Assembly (NCBI RefSeq): GCF_019925205.1
Contig: NC_083561.1
Coordinates: 6,757,217-6,821,216 of the forward strand
Direction: 5' to 3'
DNA: 64,000 nucleotides
Source: Metopolophium dirhodum
Lineage: Eukaryota; Arthropoda; Insecta; Hemiptera; Aphididae
The position numbers and the translations under genes were made by a program. The notes below the pieces were generated by a model, which saw only the letters and a program-made list of their open reading frames with translations, did not search any database and had not been told where the DNA came from. Of the stretch, positions 26,310 to 39,400 are shown piece by piece. The first letter of the stretch is position 1. Each line of letters starts with the position of its first letter.

Positions 26310-28349
26310 AAATATTTTTGATTATATTTAATGATGATTTATTGATATATACATTATTGCATTAGCCTATACCTAGTTTACCTACAGTTGTTGTTGTGTG
26401 AAATAATTAATCGTAAAAATTATGTACTGGTAATAATTTTTAATTATAAATTTTACCTAATACTATCCACCCCACTATGTAAAATATTGTATTTAAAATA
26501 TATTACAATACCTATAGGCTATAATAGTATACTAAAACCGTAACTTCACAAATCGATTATTTTAATTTTTCCGCGTTATAGTTATATTGGAACCATTTTT
26601 TTTTATGATTTGGTTTAATAAACTATATTAAATTTAAAATTGAACATGTTCATACAAGCATGCTGGTCAGTTGGGTAAGGCTTTACTAGAAAGTATACAC
26701 TACAAGCAGTTTCATTAATACGTTTAATCAAATTAGAATGTACACACTACACGAGTATGTACCTATAGTATTGATTTTAATCTGAAAACGATAAGCACCT
26801 AAAAATAATAAAATAAATAAATAATTTACTAAACATCTATATAAGTTCCGTTGGAGTAAAGTATTGTAAATACACACACATGTTTCTATTGTATTAAAGT
26901 GTTGAGATACCTATACCATAAACAATGATACAACGTTATGACTACTTTTTAATTCGTCACTATATTTATTGTTTTTATTGTCACGAAGAAAAATTTTATT
27001 TATGAAAGCTTATAACAGAAGACGGTGTCACATGAGTGTGCTTTGGAAAAATGTCATAACTTTTGGTATGTAATGTCACTCTGGTGAATAACACTCGCTA
27101 TAAAAAAATTGTTAAAAAAGGAAATGATTTATTAAAAATCAAAAGTTCCTTATTTAACACTTCAAAACACCCTTTTGAAAGTTTAAAATATATTATATAC
27201 AAATACATCTAACATTACACAAATTATTTTTTGGCATATAAAAACTGATCAATCACCATTATAAAATTCATCTCGTTAGCTCGGAATTTGTTATCAATGA
27301 AAATATTTTCTTTAATATCGAACAAAGTTAACAAATCGTTGTCTAAAAAGATATAACTAAGTATAACGGTTATTATCCACTTTTTCTAAAACCACTATAA
27401 TGGGAAAGAATCAAAACTATTTCCGTTGTTTTCCAATATCGTGATACCAGCTATTTTTTCTATACATTCGATATAGTTTACCAATCATAGTTAAAAATCA
27501 TATAATGCCCTTTGAATAACTCGTATATTTATATAACAACAATTATTAAACAGTGTTTATAATAGATGATTAAAATGTCGACTAGATAAGATACAGATAA
27601 AAATAAATACATTTCACTTTTATATAGAGTCTAGATAATATTATTATGTAGTACCAATTTTTTATTTTATGTTCTAAAATATATTATTTTATTAAATTGA
27701 ACAATAAAAGTTTTATTGAAGCTGTAGGTTTATATTAACAAAATGACTTCAATAAATTGACATTGCGTTGTCCAAGATTCACCAACATTTATTTACTTAT
27801 AAAATAATAGGTAATGATTATACCATGTTTCACACATTTTTTTGTACAGTGCAAGGCTTTTAAAATAGACTCATAAAACTCACACAGTTCTATTGTTATG
27901 CTTAAATTATTTCAACACTTTCTAAACTTGGACCGAGTAGTTACACAAGTGCCCTACATTATTCATAATTTATTATTCGAGTAATTTTTTTTTCACATGT
28001 ATTATAGACCCTTAGTCTTTAGATAACAATAAGTTTAAAAACTTGTACGTCAACATAAAAATTGTCATTCCCCACACTCTAATAAATAATAGAATTTGAT
28101 TATGAACAAACAAAACGTTATGATATTATACAACATTCACAATGATAGTTAAGTTGTACAATAGTTAAGTTCCTATAGTTACACATTTGCATGATAATAT
28201 TCAAAACAATAAATAGTTAGGAACTTTTAACCTTTTAAATTTTAATAAACTGTTTTACAAGTAATACTATTTTTTTTTAAATATACAATTTTTTCATTAA
28301 GAATAAAAATAAATTGTTTTAAGTAATAATCATCATTTCATATAATTAT
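26310..28349. other. AT-rich non-coding stretch
   Basis: No gene, repeat boundary or structural RNA recognised in this stretch. Confidence 0.5.
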
Positions 28350-28630
28350 AATACACACTTGGGGGACGGAGTGGCCGAGCGGACTAAGGCGTCGGTTCAA
28401 AACCTCAGCCACGGGCGGCATTTTTCTTCGGGCAAGTCACGGTGTCTGGAGAGAATTGCCGCCATCCCCCACCCGGGCATAGCAGTTGCATACGGGTGCC
28501 CACTAAAAAATCTTGCAAACTGTGTAAACGTGTTTAAACCTACAGTACCCTCCCACACAGTTAAAAACCACCCAATGGCCTAAGTTGTCGCGGGTTAACT
28601 AATTAAAAAAAAATTTAAAAATACACACTT
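28350..28630 (+). mobile_element. tRNA-derived SINE with 11 bp target-site duplication
   Basis: The element body is 28361-28619. Its head resembles a class II (Leu/Ser-type) tRNA: TGGCCGAGCGG at 28372-28382 is a near-perfect polymerase III A box in a D-arm context. ACTAAGGCG follows, then GGTTCAAAACC, which sits where the anticodon arm would be, with CAA as anticodon. A clear B box was not found; the GGGCAAGTCACGG segment may be its decayed form. A tRNA-unrelated body follows (GCCGCCATCCCCCACCCGGG...) and an A-rich 3' end. The element is flanked by AATACACACTT at 28350-28360 and again at 28620-28630, an exact duplication. That indicates insertion by target-primed reverse transcription, using enzymes from an autonomous non-LTR element. 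An apparent 74-codon frame across it is not a gene. Confidence 0.93.
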
Positions 28631-31600
28631 ACCTCCATCGCCATGTACTATAATAATATTACCTTACCTAACCTGACAAGAAGATGGTGTAACTAAAATT
28701 CTTATTCATAACGCCGTTTGATAGTAATTTTATCATTTAAATGAATGTACATCACTTAAATGACATAACATCATTATTCAATTATGGTAATACATACTTA
28801 TATAATATTATGTGCAAAAATAAAATGAATATTTGTAGATAATAAAACTTTTTTTTTTTTAATTTTGGGACTTCATTAAATCGATTAAAACCTGTAAGAA
28901 TTGACAAGTCTCAACTTCAAAATAATAGTTCATATATTAAAAAATATGATTGTTCTAAAAATGTATATAAATACTTTTCAGATCCAATTTATTCATTCTT
29001 AAATGATATGATTAACCAGCAAATTATGTATAATATAATATGTACCTATGCAAAATAATTTATAAGACTAATTATCGTCTTAATAATATACTATAATATA
29101 TTAATATATTTATCTATTTTAGATAAAAATAAAAATTAATGTGAAAGAACATTGACTAGGTAGGTTACTGTAATATAATATGTATGTTCAATTTCAATTC
29201 AATATTAAATCATTACAAACAAAAAAACGGCTCTAGTTGGAGGTGAATACAGTAAACTAATTTTTGATAAATCCATATTAAGTTAAAAGTCAATAACGTT
29301 TGAGTCATTGGGATTACGTAGTATATATTTTTTGAATGCAATTAAATATTTATATAAATAATAAATATAAATATTTGGTCTTATATACGGTTATTCATTT
29401 TCAAATTATTACTGGAAAATTAAAAAAATTGAATTATTGTCAATTACTGGTGTTGCGTTAATGTTTTCGTTTTTCCGTAATTTTATTTTAGTTTTCCCGA
29501 TTACTTGAAAAGTATAAAGAACTTTTCCAATAGAAAAAAAAATGTATTAAAAATAGAAAAACAAAGACGAAAAACAAACATCGCTGTTAAACCAATACAT
29601 TCATCGCTCCACTCAGAATCGAATATTGAACTACGTTTTTATCATTATAAATAAGCAGACATTGAAATAACAGTAACATTTGTCTCATGGTTTTCCTTTG
29701 AAATGTAGATTTAATACTACAATATATTCTGTTATTTGATTTATAAAAAAATTGTTTATTGATTAAATATTTTACATGATAACTGATAAGATATGTTTCT
29801 CCGTATTTAGATGTCTAGAAAATGTTTAATTTGTAAAAATGTCATAAAAATTGATATAATAACAGTATCCTATAGGTTCATATTTCATACAAATTTATTA
29901 AAAATTTAAAACTTATGAAAAGTATGTTTAGTTTGACCCTAGTAGTTATTGGAAAACAATACCAAATCATATTATTCATCAAATGGAATCGTTTTTTTTT
30001 TTAATTAGCTTTCCATATTTATTGTTTTGAAATCACTGTACTTTATAATTAGTATTAAAATACGTGAACGAATTATTGTGTCCTACAACTTTTATAATAA
30101 TATATTATCCAGGACTTTCGCTATGAATTCTTTTTACATTTTATGATATTTATTTTGTAATATAGTCCTATGTAACCAGTCAACTAAGAACTAATAAGCA
30201 GCAGCCCATCCGTATCCCAGCCAAAAGATAATAAGTTTATAGTGTTGAGTCACCACGTTAGTGTTAAATGCATATTATATAATAATATTAAGGTATCATA
30301 ATAGCTTTTATGACTTTTCTTAAATATGCTAGCTTAGTATAATCAACTTAACTGTAACTTAGTTTTTAATTTCATGTTTTGTACTACTTTATTGTTATAA
30401 TAAATTATTTAAACAAATATAAATGGTGAAAAGGTAAAAAGGTAGTATTTAAAATCACAAAATCCTCGTCTATAAAATATATTTTAAGCCTTAGCATTTA
30501 TTTTAATTTATTGTAACTTATTTATTTTAGCATTTATTTTAATTTATTGTAACTTATTTATTTTAACTTTAATATTATATTGTAACACTACTACCAAAAA
30601 TACATATTTTATTTTTGGTAAATGTTTATAAATATCATTAAAACCTTGTAAAAATACTTATAACTTATTATTATGGCTTAAAACAGAATTATTATCTCCA
30701 TACAATTTTAATTAAATACATCAAACCAAATAATTGACTTTCAATAAAATTTGGATTTTAAATGTAGGTAGGATATCTTATTTTTACCATAATATAGATA
30801 TTTATACTAAGTTTATTTTTACCTAGCAATTTCTCATAATACTGTTTTATTTAAGAATATGCATCTCGATGTGTAAACAACCAAATTCAAGTATACATTT
30901 TATAAATATTTGTAGATTTCTATAACTACACATGTAATGAAAAATAAAATTTCTCTATAATTTCTCGTATTATTGAAGTGATTTCAATGGAGTACGAAAC
31001 ACATTAATACTATTAACTAATGAGAATAATAAATACATTTTCACGAATAACAAAATATAATCACTATCTAAAACCAGTACAGTAGGATCTGGTTTTTAAA
31101 TTCACATTTTAAAAAACCTCTTCTTTCGCATGTTTTGCTTTTATTAGTGTTCACCAGGCTTGCCTATTGAAATTTTCTGAACTGCGATAATATGCGTTTT
31201 CAAGAGCGAAAACTGTTTAAAATCCTCGTTACTTTAACCTCTAAAGATTTTACGTTTTTTTAGTAGGTACTTAAACTTAACAGTTTTATACATTTTAAAC
31301 TTATCGCGTAATCATGACATACGAATAAAGTCGTATTATATGCACACTTGGCATTAAAATCTTATTATAAAATAATTGTAATACATGCTTGAAAGATTTC
31401 AAAGAATTATTCATTAATATAAAGTGATTTTACAGTTTTTTTTTATAGATTATTCAGAATATTAATATTTAATATTCTTGCGTGAAATAAATACTACATT
31501 CAATTATTACAAGTATTATCGAGACAATATTTATAAATATTCATAATATTACATTATAGCTTAATAATACTGTAATTCAATTTTTAAACGTCAATAATAT

Positions 31601-34600
31601 AATATCAACTAATTAAAATATCCTATTTTAGAAAAAAAAATATATTTATTTAAATTACAAGTTGCAATGGAGTACCTATTGAATTTTACTAAAATATTAC
31701 AAATGTAGTTGGATGGTTTCGACGGATAAGAAGTAAAATAAAAACGTGGGTATGTTACATCTATCTTCTTATTAAGATTAGTCTGTACGAAATATATTTC
31801 GTCTAACAATAAAAAAGTGTGTTTGTTGGGAGTACGCGTGGTTAAATAAACATACATTCAGAGAAACCAAATTGATAACATAAATAATCACAGTATTTGC
31901 AATTTGAGTAGGTATTGATAAAATGATAAACGAATATTACAAAAGTGTCGAACAATTTTTACAACATTCATCGTATAATGAATAATGATAAAAATAATGT
32001 ATATTATCATAACTATAGGTACTTCTTATCAAGAACACCATACGACCTGTAATGTTCAGGTTAGGTTAGGTCTTAAGCAAAAAAAAAACTTGGTTCCACA
32101 TCGATTACTGGTTCAGACAGGAAAAAAAGGTAAGGTTAGGTTAAAACACATTTACCACAACCGCAATGACATTGCCATATATGTCTGTCCCGTTTTTATT
32201 TTGAGACTAGAGAAATCTGTCGAAAATTTGTTGGGAAAAATCTGCTGTGTGACAGTACATTTTTTGTGTTTATCTTTTACCGCTTACCCTCCATAAAGAA
32301 GTCTCACTTCAATAACTTCACATTCATATATTATACTTAAATTAATTTATTGATAGTTTCACAGATTATAGAAGTAAAATGTACCAGCTGTAGGTATATT
32401 ATTATTTTATAATTTATTTTCTGACAAAATACTGACATTTTGTGTGCTAATATTATTTAAATTAATGCCGTATACCACACACAAAAAAAAAAACTTGAAT
32501 GTATAAAAATATGTTGGCCTTACCAAATATTCTATATCTTGTCAAGATGTATGTATAAATGCTAGTAGAACTATGTTAACATAGGTAGGTAGGTAATAGG
32601 ACGTATCACCACTGTGTTTTGCTACACGCAATCACTTTGTACATATTTCTTTACCTCTTCTAGTTCTTATTGGATAATATTATATTATGGGCATGCAAAT
32701 ATAAACCATCCATTACTTTAAAACCTTTTATTTAGCGTGTCTTTTGAGTAGGTATTTTACTTCATTCTAATGTCTTGACGTTGACTCTTTTTATACAAAA
32801 TTCCTTTGTGTGTTTTTAAGAACAGTAGATGTGGCGCACACTTTGGAAAAAATTACAGTCGGGAGTCTATTATTTTCATTGGTGTACGGTCATATACCTT
32901 ATAACTTAAATACTAATTATTAGCTGTTATTAAATCATGCTTAATTTCTCGTTTTCACCTGACGTACATCAGTGAACTTACATATTATTATCAGTTTTCA
33001 TTTTTTTTTTCTTAAAACAACTCATATTTACTTAAACATCAAGAGGGTACCTTTAATATTTAAATGTGTTATGAGACAATAATTACGAGACACAAATATT
33101 TATTTTAAAAACTTACTACCCAAAATGTTGTTTCTTAATTTCTGTCTGCAGACAATGAAGCCGATTAGAAATATATAACCTATACATATTTATTATAATA
33201 TATAATAAGATAATTAATTTGTAATTTGATTTCAAAGTGAAACAATATAAATTGACTAATCAACTCTACCTACTAAGTATAATTGTATTTGGTCTTAATT
33301 CAATTTTAGAGTCATATTAATAAATAAATTATTGATGTATATTTTACAATAAGTGTCATGGCCATGGTCCTCTCTACATTGCCCGTATTTAAAAAAAAAA
33401 TATTGGTTTTAATTTTTAATCATAATCGATTCATATTTATGTTATTTTAAAATAGTTTTTATATCGATAAATTAGATCAACAATTTTATTCTGATTACGA
33501 ATTGCTTGTTATTTTTATCAACAGAAAATATTGATAAACGCATCTTCATGGACGTTTCATATGATTTCAATGATGTATAATATAATTAATTATAATTATC
33601 ATAAATTTAATTTTTATTCATTGTAATTTATTTTCATAATCTTATGTTTACAAACATAAACAGGAAAATTTCAAAATTCCTTAAATTTACAAATGTATGG
33701 TGTACATTGTTACTATAAAGCTCACTACTATACAAACTTAAATGCATTGACTATACATACTCGTTTTTACTCTTATTGTGTTACCGTTTAGGTAAATAAA
33801 TGGTAAACGAACTTCTTTCCTCTACGGCATTGAAGTATTATTATACATTTCTACATAAACCAATGTAATTAAGGTTATATCATAAATTAGTATTTACGGT
33901 CTCTCAGGGTGGGTTTATAGTGGACTACAAACAATACCGTAATTCTTGCAGGTTTCCATCCCGTGGCAGTAATTTGACATAAATCAACTCAAATAGTCAT
34001 AATATGTACTGTCAGTAATATATTCAGTTAAATTATATACATATTTTTATATGATACATGATAAATATATTATGGTACTAACCTACTATTTGTAGACTCA
34101 TAAACTACAATTTAGTATACTTATAAGTACCTAAATGATAATGGTATATTAAGTATTATACTATTATCCCTTGCTAACTTTAAGGTTGTGACTTCAGTGG
34201 TTGTTTAGCTGGTAACTTAGATTTCCTTTCATAAACTTTAATACCCAGCCAGTAAGAATGAAATTAAATGTAGACATCAGAAATTCTATTATCATCATTG
34301 TATTGATGTTCAATTAGGTATATTTAGTAAATTGTCAATGTAAAAAGCCTTCTCATATAGATGCATTACACACGAGATTCTAATTAAATCACGCGATAAA
34401 TGATAATAATATGTTCGAACATTGTTTGGAGATAACCCGCGAGGACTTATAAAAGGTTAAAAATAATGATGATAAATCCGTCTTACTACTGGTTATTTTT
34501 ACACCTGAACGAAGAAAATCAAAAGTGATGATTTATGATTGAGGGTCTATTGATTCATTGAACTGTATTATACTGTGTATTGGTTGTAAATAACGAGTAT

Positions 34601-35199
34601 TTACAAAAAAATAAATTATGATCTTTATAGTTTAGAGGAATTAACTTTTGATAAATGATTCTAGTTACAATGATTTAACATTAAATCAAATAAATGTTTA
34701 TAGCACAATGAAAACTATTTCTCAACTTTTACTTCGTAAGAAACAAAATTAAATTGTTATTAGTTACCATATTATGACTATTATTTTACTGTGTCATGAA
34801 CAGTTAACGTGAATAAAAGGTATCAACTATATTATTAAACTATACAGAAATATTAAATAGTACCTATAGGTATATGGTAAAATGATTATATCTGTGTAGG
34901 AAAACGTTACTTATTATTTAATGTTGTAAATAATTATTTTCAAAGCCACAAACAATAAATTCCTAAGCCATATAATGATATTTCCACGTTTCAATAATAG
35001 TAACACACGAAAGGTTAAAATAAAATGTTAATCTCGTGTTATATGTAATTCACAACAAATAATAATTAGTAATAACACAGCAACTTTAATGATTTCAATC
35101 GGATTATTTGAAACGCGCGGTAATCATGTGGGGAAAAAAATCTAGTATCGTTAATAGATCTGTCGTACAATATTATCTCGAAGTATAATATAATATACA
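28631..35199. other. AT-rich non-coding stretch
   Basis: No gene assigned. The longest open frame (31985-32296, +, 103 codons) includes GGTTAGG-type simple words and an A-run and shows no domain. A 36 bp tandem duplication is listed separately. Confidence 0.5.
30492..30563. repeat. Perfect 36 bp tandem duplication
   Basis: The unit starting TAGCATTTATTTTAATTTAT at 30492-30527 is repeated exactly at 30528-30563. Perfect identity suggests a recent slippage event in AT-rich DNA. Confidence 0.9.
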
Positions 35200-35404
35200 C
35201 AATTACGCGGTGGCGTAGCCAGGAATTTTGTACGGGGGGGGCTAGCTAAGTATACAAATACAATAATATATGTCTTTTGTTTACACTTTTTATTTTTTTA
35301 TTAATCTTGATAAAATTCTAAGGTCAACACAGTCAATTTGTAGGGAGGGGGGGTATAGTCCCCTCAGCCCCCTCAGACCCCCTGGCTACGACACGGCAAT
35401 CACG
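35200..35404. mobile_element. hAT-type MITE with 8 bp target duplication
   Basis: The element spans 35208-35396 (189 bp). Its ends are CGGTGGCGTAGCCAGG on the left and, reversed, CCGTGTCGTAGCCAGG on the right. They are followed inward by G-rich/C-rich runs (ACGGGGGGGG, CAGACCCCC). Flanks are CAATTACG (35200-35207) and CAATCACG (35397-35404), an 8 bp duplication with one difference, as expected for hAT elements. CNGTGGCGTA-type ends are also typical of hAT MITEs. There is no transposase inside. It sits immediately beside the CpG-rich block that starts near 35405. Confidence 0.82.
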
Positions 35405-35732
35405 CAATGTTCCATGGTTTATAAACGATACTATAACGAATACCGTCGTCGAGAAAACAACGACTGCGGACAATTTACCACACACGATATATAATTAATA
35501 ATGCCGTTAATATTAAGTGTATTACGCGGGGAGATCGGTTGACCACTGAAGTCCCGAATGCTATCGCCGTGGTTATATACTTACTCGGTCTGAGTGAAGT
35601 ATGCACAACACAGCGGACCGCAGGCCGGTGCCTCGTCTCCTCGCGCTCGTCGTCGCGACATGACTACTACGACAGGAAGCAGACGAAGACAGTATATATA
35701 TATATATGTAGCCTCGACGATATTATTGCAGG

Positions 35733-35741
35733 ACTTACCTG
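35733..35741 (-). other. Perfect consensus splice donor (CAG|GTAAGT) on the minus strand
   Basis: Plus-strand ACTTACCTG is the reverse complement of CAGGTAAGT. The exon would end at 35739 and the intron begin at 35738. It lies at the left edge of the CpG-rich block, where a first exon of a minus-strand gene would end. The downstream acceptor was not found; it may lie far to the left or outside the window. Confidence 0.5.
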
Positions 35742-35840
35742 CTGCGCGCAAAACAACACCATAACGATACGTGTATAATGCGCTTTGCGTTATAAATTAT
35801 ACACTCGTACGGCGGCGCTTTGGCGGTTTGGCGATAATAA

Positions 35841-35868
35841 ATTATTATTATTATTATTATTATTATTA
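35841..35868. repeat. (ATT)n microsatellite
   Basis: About nine ATT units lie inside the CpG-rich block. They account for the poly-Ile and poly-Tyr tracts in overlapping open frames. Confidence 0.95.
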
Positions 35869-36331
35869 CTCGGGTCGAGGACTCGGAGTTATGCGGCACG
35901 CGCAAAAGACGGCACGGCGGCGGCGGTGGCGCGTACAAGATTCGATTAATTCGGCTAGACCGCACTTCTAGGTCACTGCCGCCGGTGTGACGACAGCCAC
36001 TGCCCCGGTGCAGATAGGTGTAACAACGGGGTGGGTGCGTGCGTGCGTCCGGGCCGGTAAATTACATTAAGAACTACGGCGGCGGCGGCGGCGGTGTCGT
36101 CGACTGCAGTGCCACAGGCGCTCGCGATTTCGGGGCCGGGGTGCGATGACAAACACTCTTATAATATCGTTATACTCGCCGAGATGAATAATAATAATAA
36201 AAAAAAAGAAAACCCGTCTCGGCGGTGGTCTTAGTCTCATGTCGCACATATATTATTACTATCACGACTTGTGCAGTGGCGGCGGTGTCTGTCGTGTGCG
36301 TGTCATGCTTAAATGCTTTGCTCCTCGCCAT

Positions 36332-36360
36332 GATATATATATATATATAATATATATATA
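36332..36360. repeat. (TA)n microsatellite
   Basis: An alternating TA tract with one interruption, near the right-hand end of the CpG-rich block. Confidence 0.95.
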
Positions 36361-36480
36361 GGTAGCCTGCTGCTGCAGGCGTTATAATATTTGCATTGAT
36401 GTAACATGCACGTGCGAACCGAAAACGACTTGGCGCGCGTTGAAGACGAAAACGTTATCGAACGGCGAATGCCAATACGC

Positions 36481-39400
36481 ATTTTGTCTGCAATATAAAT
36501 GCATCTCTGCTATAGCCATTTGCTATACGAAATAAATAACTGCATTCAAATGTTAATATCCCGTAAGACTCGTATACTTGAAATCAAATACAAAAGAGAG
36601 TACCTTTGAAGCACGTCAATATTGATATATGAGACTATCGACCTGAGAATACTTGACCGAGTCGTCCATGAAAATACGCGGCCACGATGATAATGGGCGC
36701 ATTATAAATACGTTATGTACACTCTAAAAACGTGGAAGTATAAATTATAGATGAAATATATAAGCAGACTTGTTTAATGCTTTTGAATTATTGAAATAAT
36801 GCGCAATGTCTATACTTAATACAGGATTACGTAATAAAATATTTCCAAAACTTATATAATGATATAAATCTAAAATTGCAGTGATGAATTGATTTTTCAA
36901 TAATGATGACTTACTACATATTATTATCTATCACAAACTTAACTCTATTTCGCCGATTCTTTGTTGAAATTTAATGTCAAATAATCATACTTTGGCTTTG
37001 CGACTTATGCATTTTTTTACAATAAAACATTATCAAATTATTCATAAAATATATTGATTTAAAAATTGACTATTATAACTTTTGTATTAACTACTCAATA
37101 GGACCATTTATTGGTATAAGTCATAATTATTTATAAAACTATTAAAGTTGTAATGTATAATGTATTAACAGTTAGGTAGCCAGTTAAATTAAGTTAGGTA
37201 GTTACATGTCCAGTAGGTATCATGAAAATTGTTCAAGTATAATAAAATAAAATTTTATTACAAGTGGAAATAGTTTAACAGTTAAAAGATAAATTACAGA
37301 TAGTTGATATTTGATAGTTTTTGTGAAAGTACTATATTTTTTGTAAAATTCGATAAATCACCAACTTGTCCCATTGTGTGTTATTCAACCAGATATTCTT
37401 ATTAAAAACTTATTTATTAAAATCGGCAGTACACCTATAGTAATTATTACAAGTGTTGGTTCATTTATCTAACTGTCATTGATACTATAAAGTTTGAGTT
37501 ATTAGTATTTTTTTACCACAACCATAAAAATGCAATAAATATAATAATATATTTGCATACAAATTATAGCCCATTATTGGAATGTATAATTTTATGGTAC
37601 CAAATAGTTAAATTAATTATATTACATGTAAAATATTTATTTTTCTGTTAAAATAATTGCGGTTTTCATTTTTTGTTGAAAAATATTTGATTTGTTGAGA
37701 AATACTAGCTTTTCCTGATCAGTATCCATGCTAATGATTTTTATTAATATATTTGCTTTACTTCAATTTTATTTATTTAGCTTAGAATATTATTATATAA
37801 TAAAATACTATAAGCTGATAACCTAGTAGTTTATGCTGTTCCACGAATAAAAAATAAAACAAATAAAAAAATAAAATAAAATGCGAGGTATAACAATTCA
37901 CGTTATTATATTAAATACATTATGCATATATTATATGAAATTATAAACAATATTGTTCAAATAAAAAAATATTCACGTTAGAGTAGTTGGCAATTCTCGA
38001 TTTTAAATTTACATTGTACACATTTTACTTTAAACAATAAATTATATACAGTTAAAAAAATACTCACTGTAGCGTTATAAATCAGAATTTATAAATAATC
38101 ATTTAACATTTGTTATAGGTATACTTTTTTTCATATGGTAGCTCAATAGTTATGACTTATTAATTAATACAAACAAATATTTCGCTTCACTAAATTTAAC
38201 TTCATAAACATTTATTACTCATGTGTTAATTATTATATTTATTTACATTCGTGTTTATTATTGTATATTTGTAAATGTAATTTAACAATTACCGGTTGTA
38301 AAACAAACAACAGGTTCACAGTAGAGTACCTACCTACTTGCATAATTTGATCATTGGACTTGACACTAGAAGCTTATATAATAATACGAATCTGTGTTTT
38401 ATTCTTTTATATTTAGGACTAGCAGATTAAGAAAAACAAAAATACAGATATTTGACAATAATCGATAATAAAGAAAACCAATTACATAATTATTTAAAAA
38501 TAATATCTATTGTTTTAATTTAACGAAAAACTTCAATACTGTTTAAGTTGAAAATAAAAAAAAATCTTAGAAACAAAATATGTTGACTTCCAAATGTGAC
38601 TTATATCAAATATTTTAATACCATTTCAATGTCTTGTTTGATATTGGTATTATTTTTTATGAAATTATACTTTCATGTTATTATTCTCTGATATGTTGCC
38701 GCTAATCGTATCATAATGTATTAAAATATTATAATGTAATATTTTCAATTTATATATTTTTTTAAATATTAGAATTGTTTGATGTAGGGACCTAACCTAC
38801 TTGCATAAAAAAAACCAAGCTGTATAATAACTGATATAAATAATATATATTAGGTATTCATAAGATTTTTAGCTTATCATGTCTTAATGCACGTGAATAG
38901 ATGAATAATAATTAATAAGTAATAACGACGAATTCGAATGTAAATGACGGGTAATTTATTTTAATAAATATTAGTGTTTACATAACTATAATAGAACATT
39001 TTAAACTCAACTCCATATTATTGTATCGTAGTTATAAATTTATAAACTATCATAATCATTAAGCGTATTTAAAAGGTATTGAAAAATGGTGGTTATCTTG
39101 CGTATAGATTCCCAAGAAAGTTTCGACTATAATTAGTGGACATTTAGGCTACGCATGGCTTGGAAAAAACATCCAAAATGTTTTGAGCTAATTAAATAGG
39201 TACTATAACTGTGCAAAATAAGGTGTGTGCGTTTATGTGCTAAGCACACTCGTTGAGCCGAGTTTCTATCCCTGAAAGTTTGTTGTTGATGTATGACATG
39301 GATAACTTTATGGGCTTGACGCTAATTAGATAAGAATTAGACAAAGCATCCATCCTCCTCTGAACAATAAACTACCTACAATATCTCAAATAAGTTCATC

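Larger units (their letters stand above)
35405..36480. promoter_or_regulatory. CpG-rich block, likely host promoter and 5' exon
   Basis: This is the most GC- and CpG-rich part of the window, in sharp contrast with both flanks: (GGC)6 near 36077-36094, many CG-containing words such as TCGTCGTCGCGACATG, and GGCGCGCG near 36430. Short repeats are embedded: (ATT)n at 35841-35868 and TA-rich at 36332-36360. Open frames on both strands here contain poly-Ile or poly-Tyr from the microsatellite and poly-Arg/Pro from GGC and are not credible proteins, so the exon would be mainly 5' UTR. A perfect minus-strand donor at 35733-35741 suggests transcription from right to left, starting somewhere between ~35900 and 36480. 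The gene cannot be named. Confidence 0.55.

Noticed and set aside
28394..28404. GGTTCAAAACC read as a polymerase III B box
   Set aside because: It lies only 11 bases after the A box and fits an anticodon stem-loop (CAA) better than a B box.
28359..28583. 74-codon frame starting MGDGVAERTKASVQN
   Set aside because: It lies wholly inside the tRNA-derived SINE; the frame is a by-product of the GC-rich SINE body.
31985..32296. 103-codon plus-strand frame, one of the longest in the window, with GGTTAGGTTAGG inside
   Set aside because: No motif. The GGTTAGG words are only two or three units, too short for a telomeric (TTAGG)n array.
35735..36249. Several open frames with poly-Ile, poly-Tyr, poly-Pro and poly-Arg
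   Set aside because: They derive from ATT and GGC simple repeats in the CpG-rich block, not from a protein gene.
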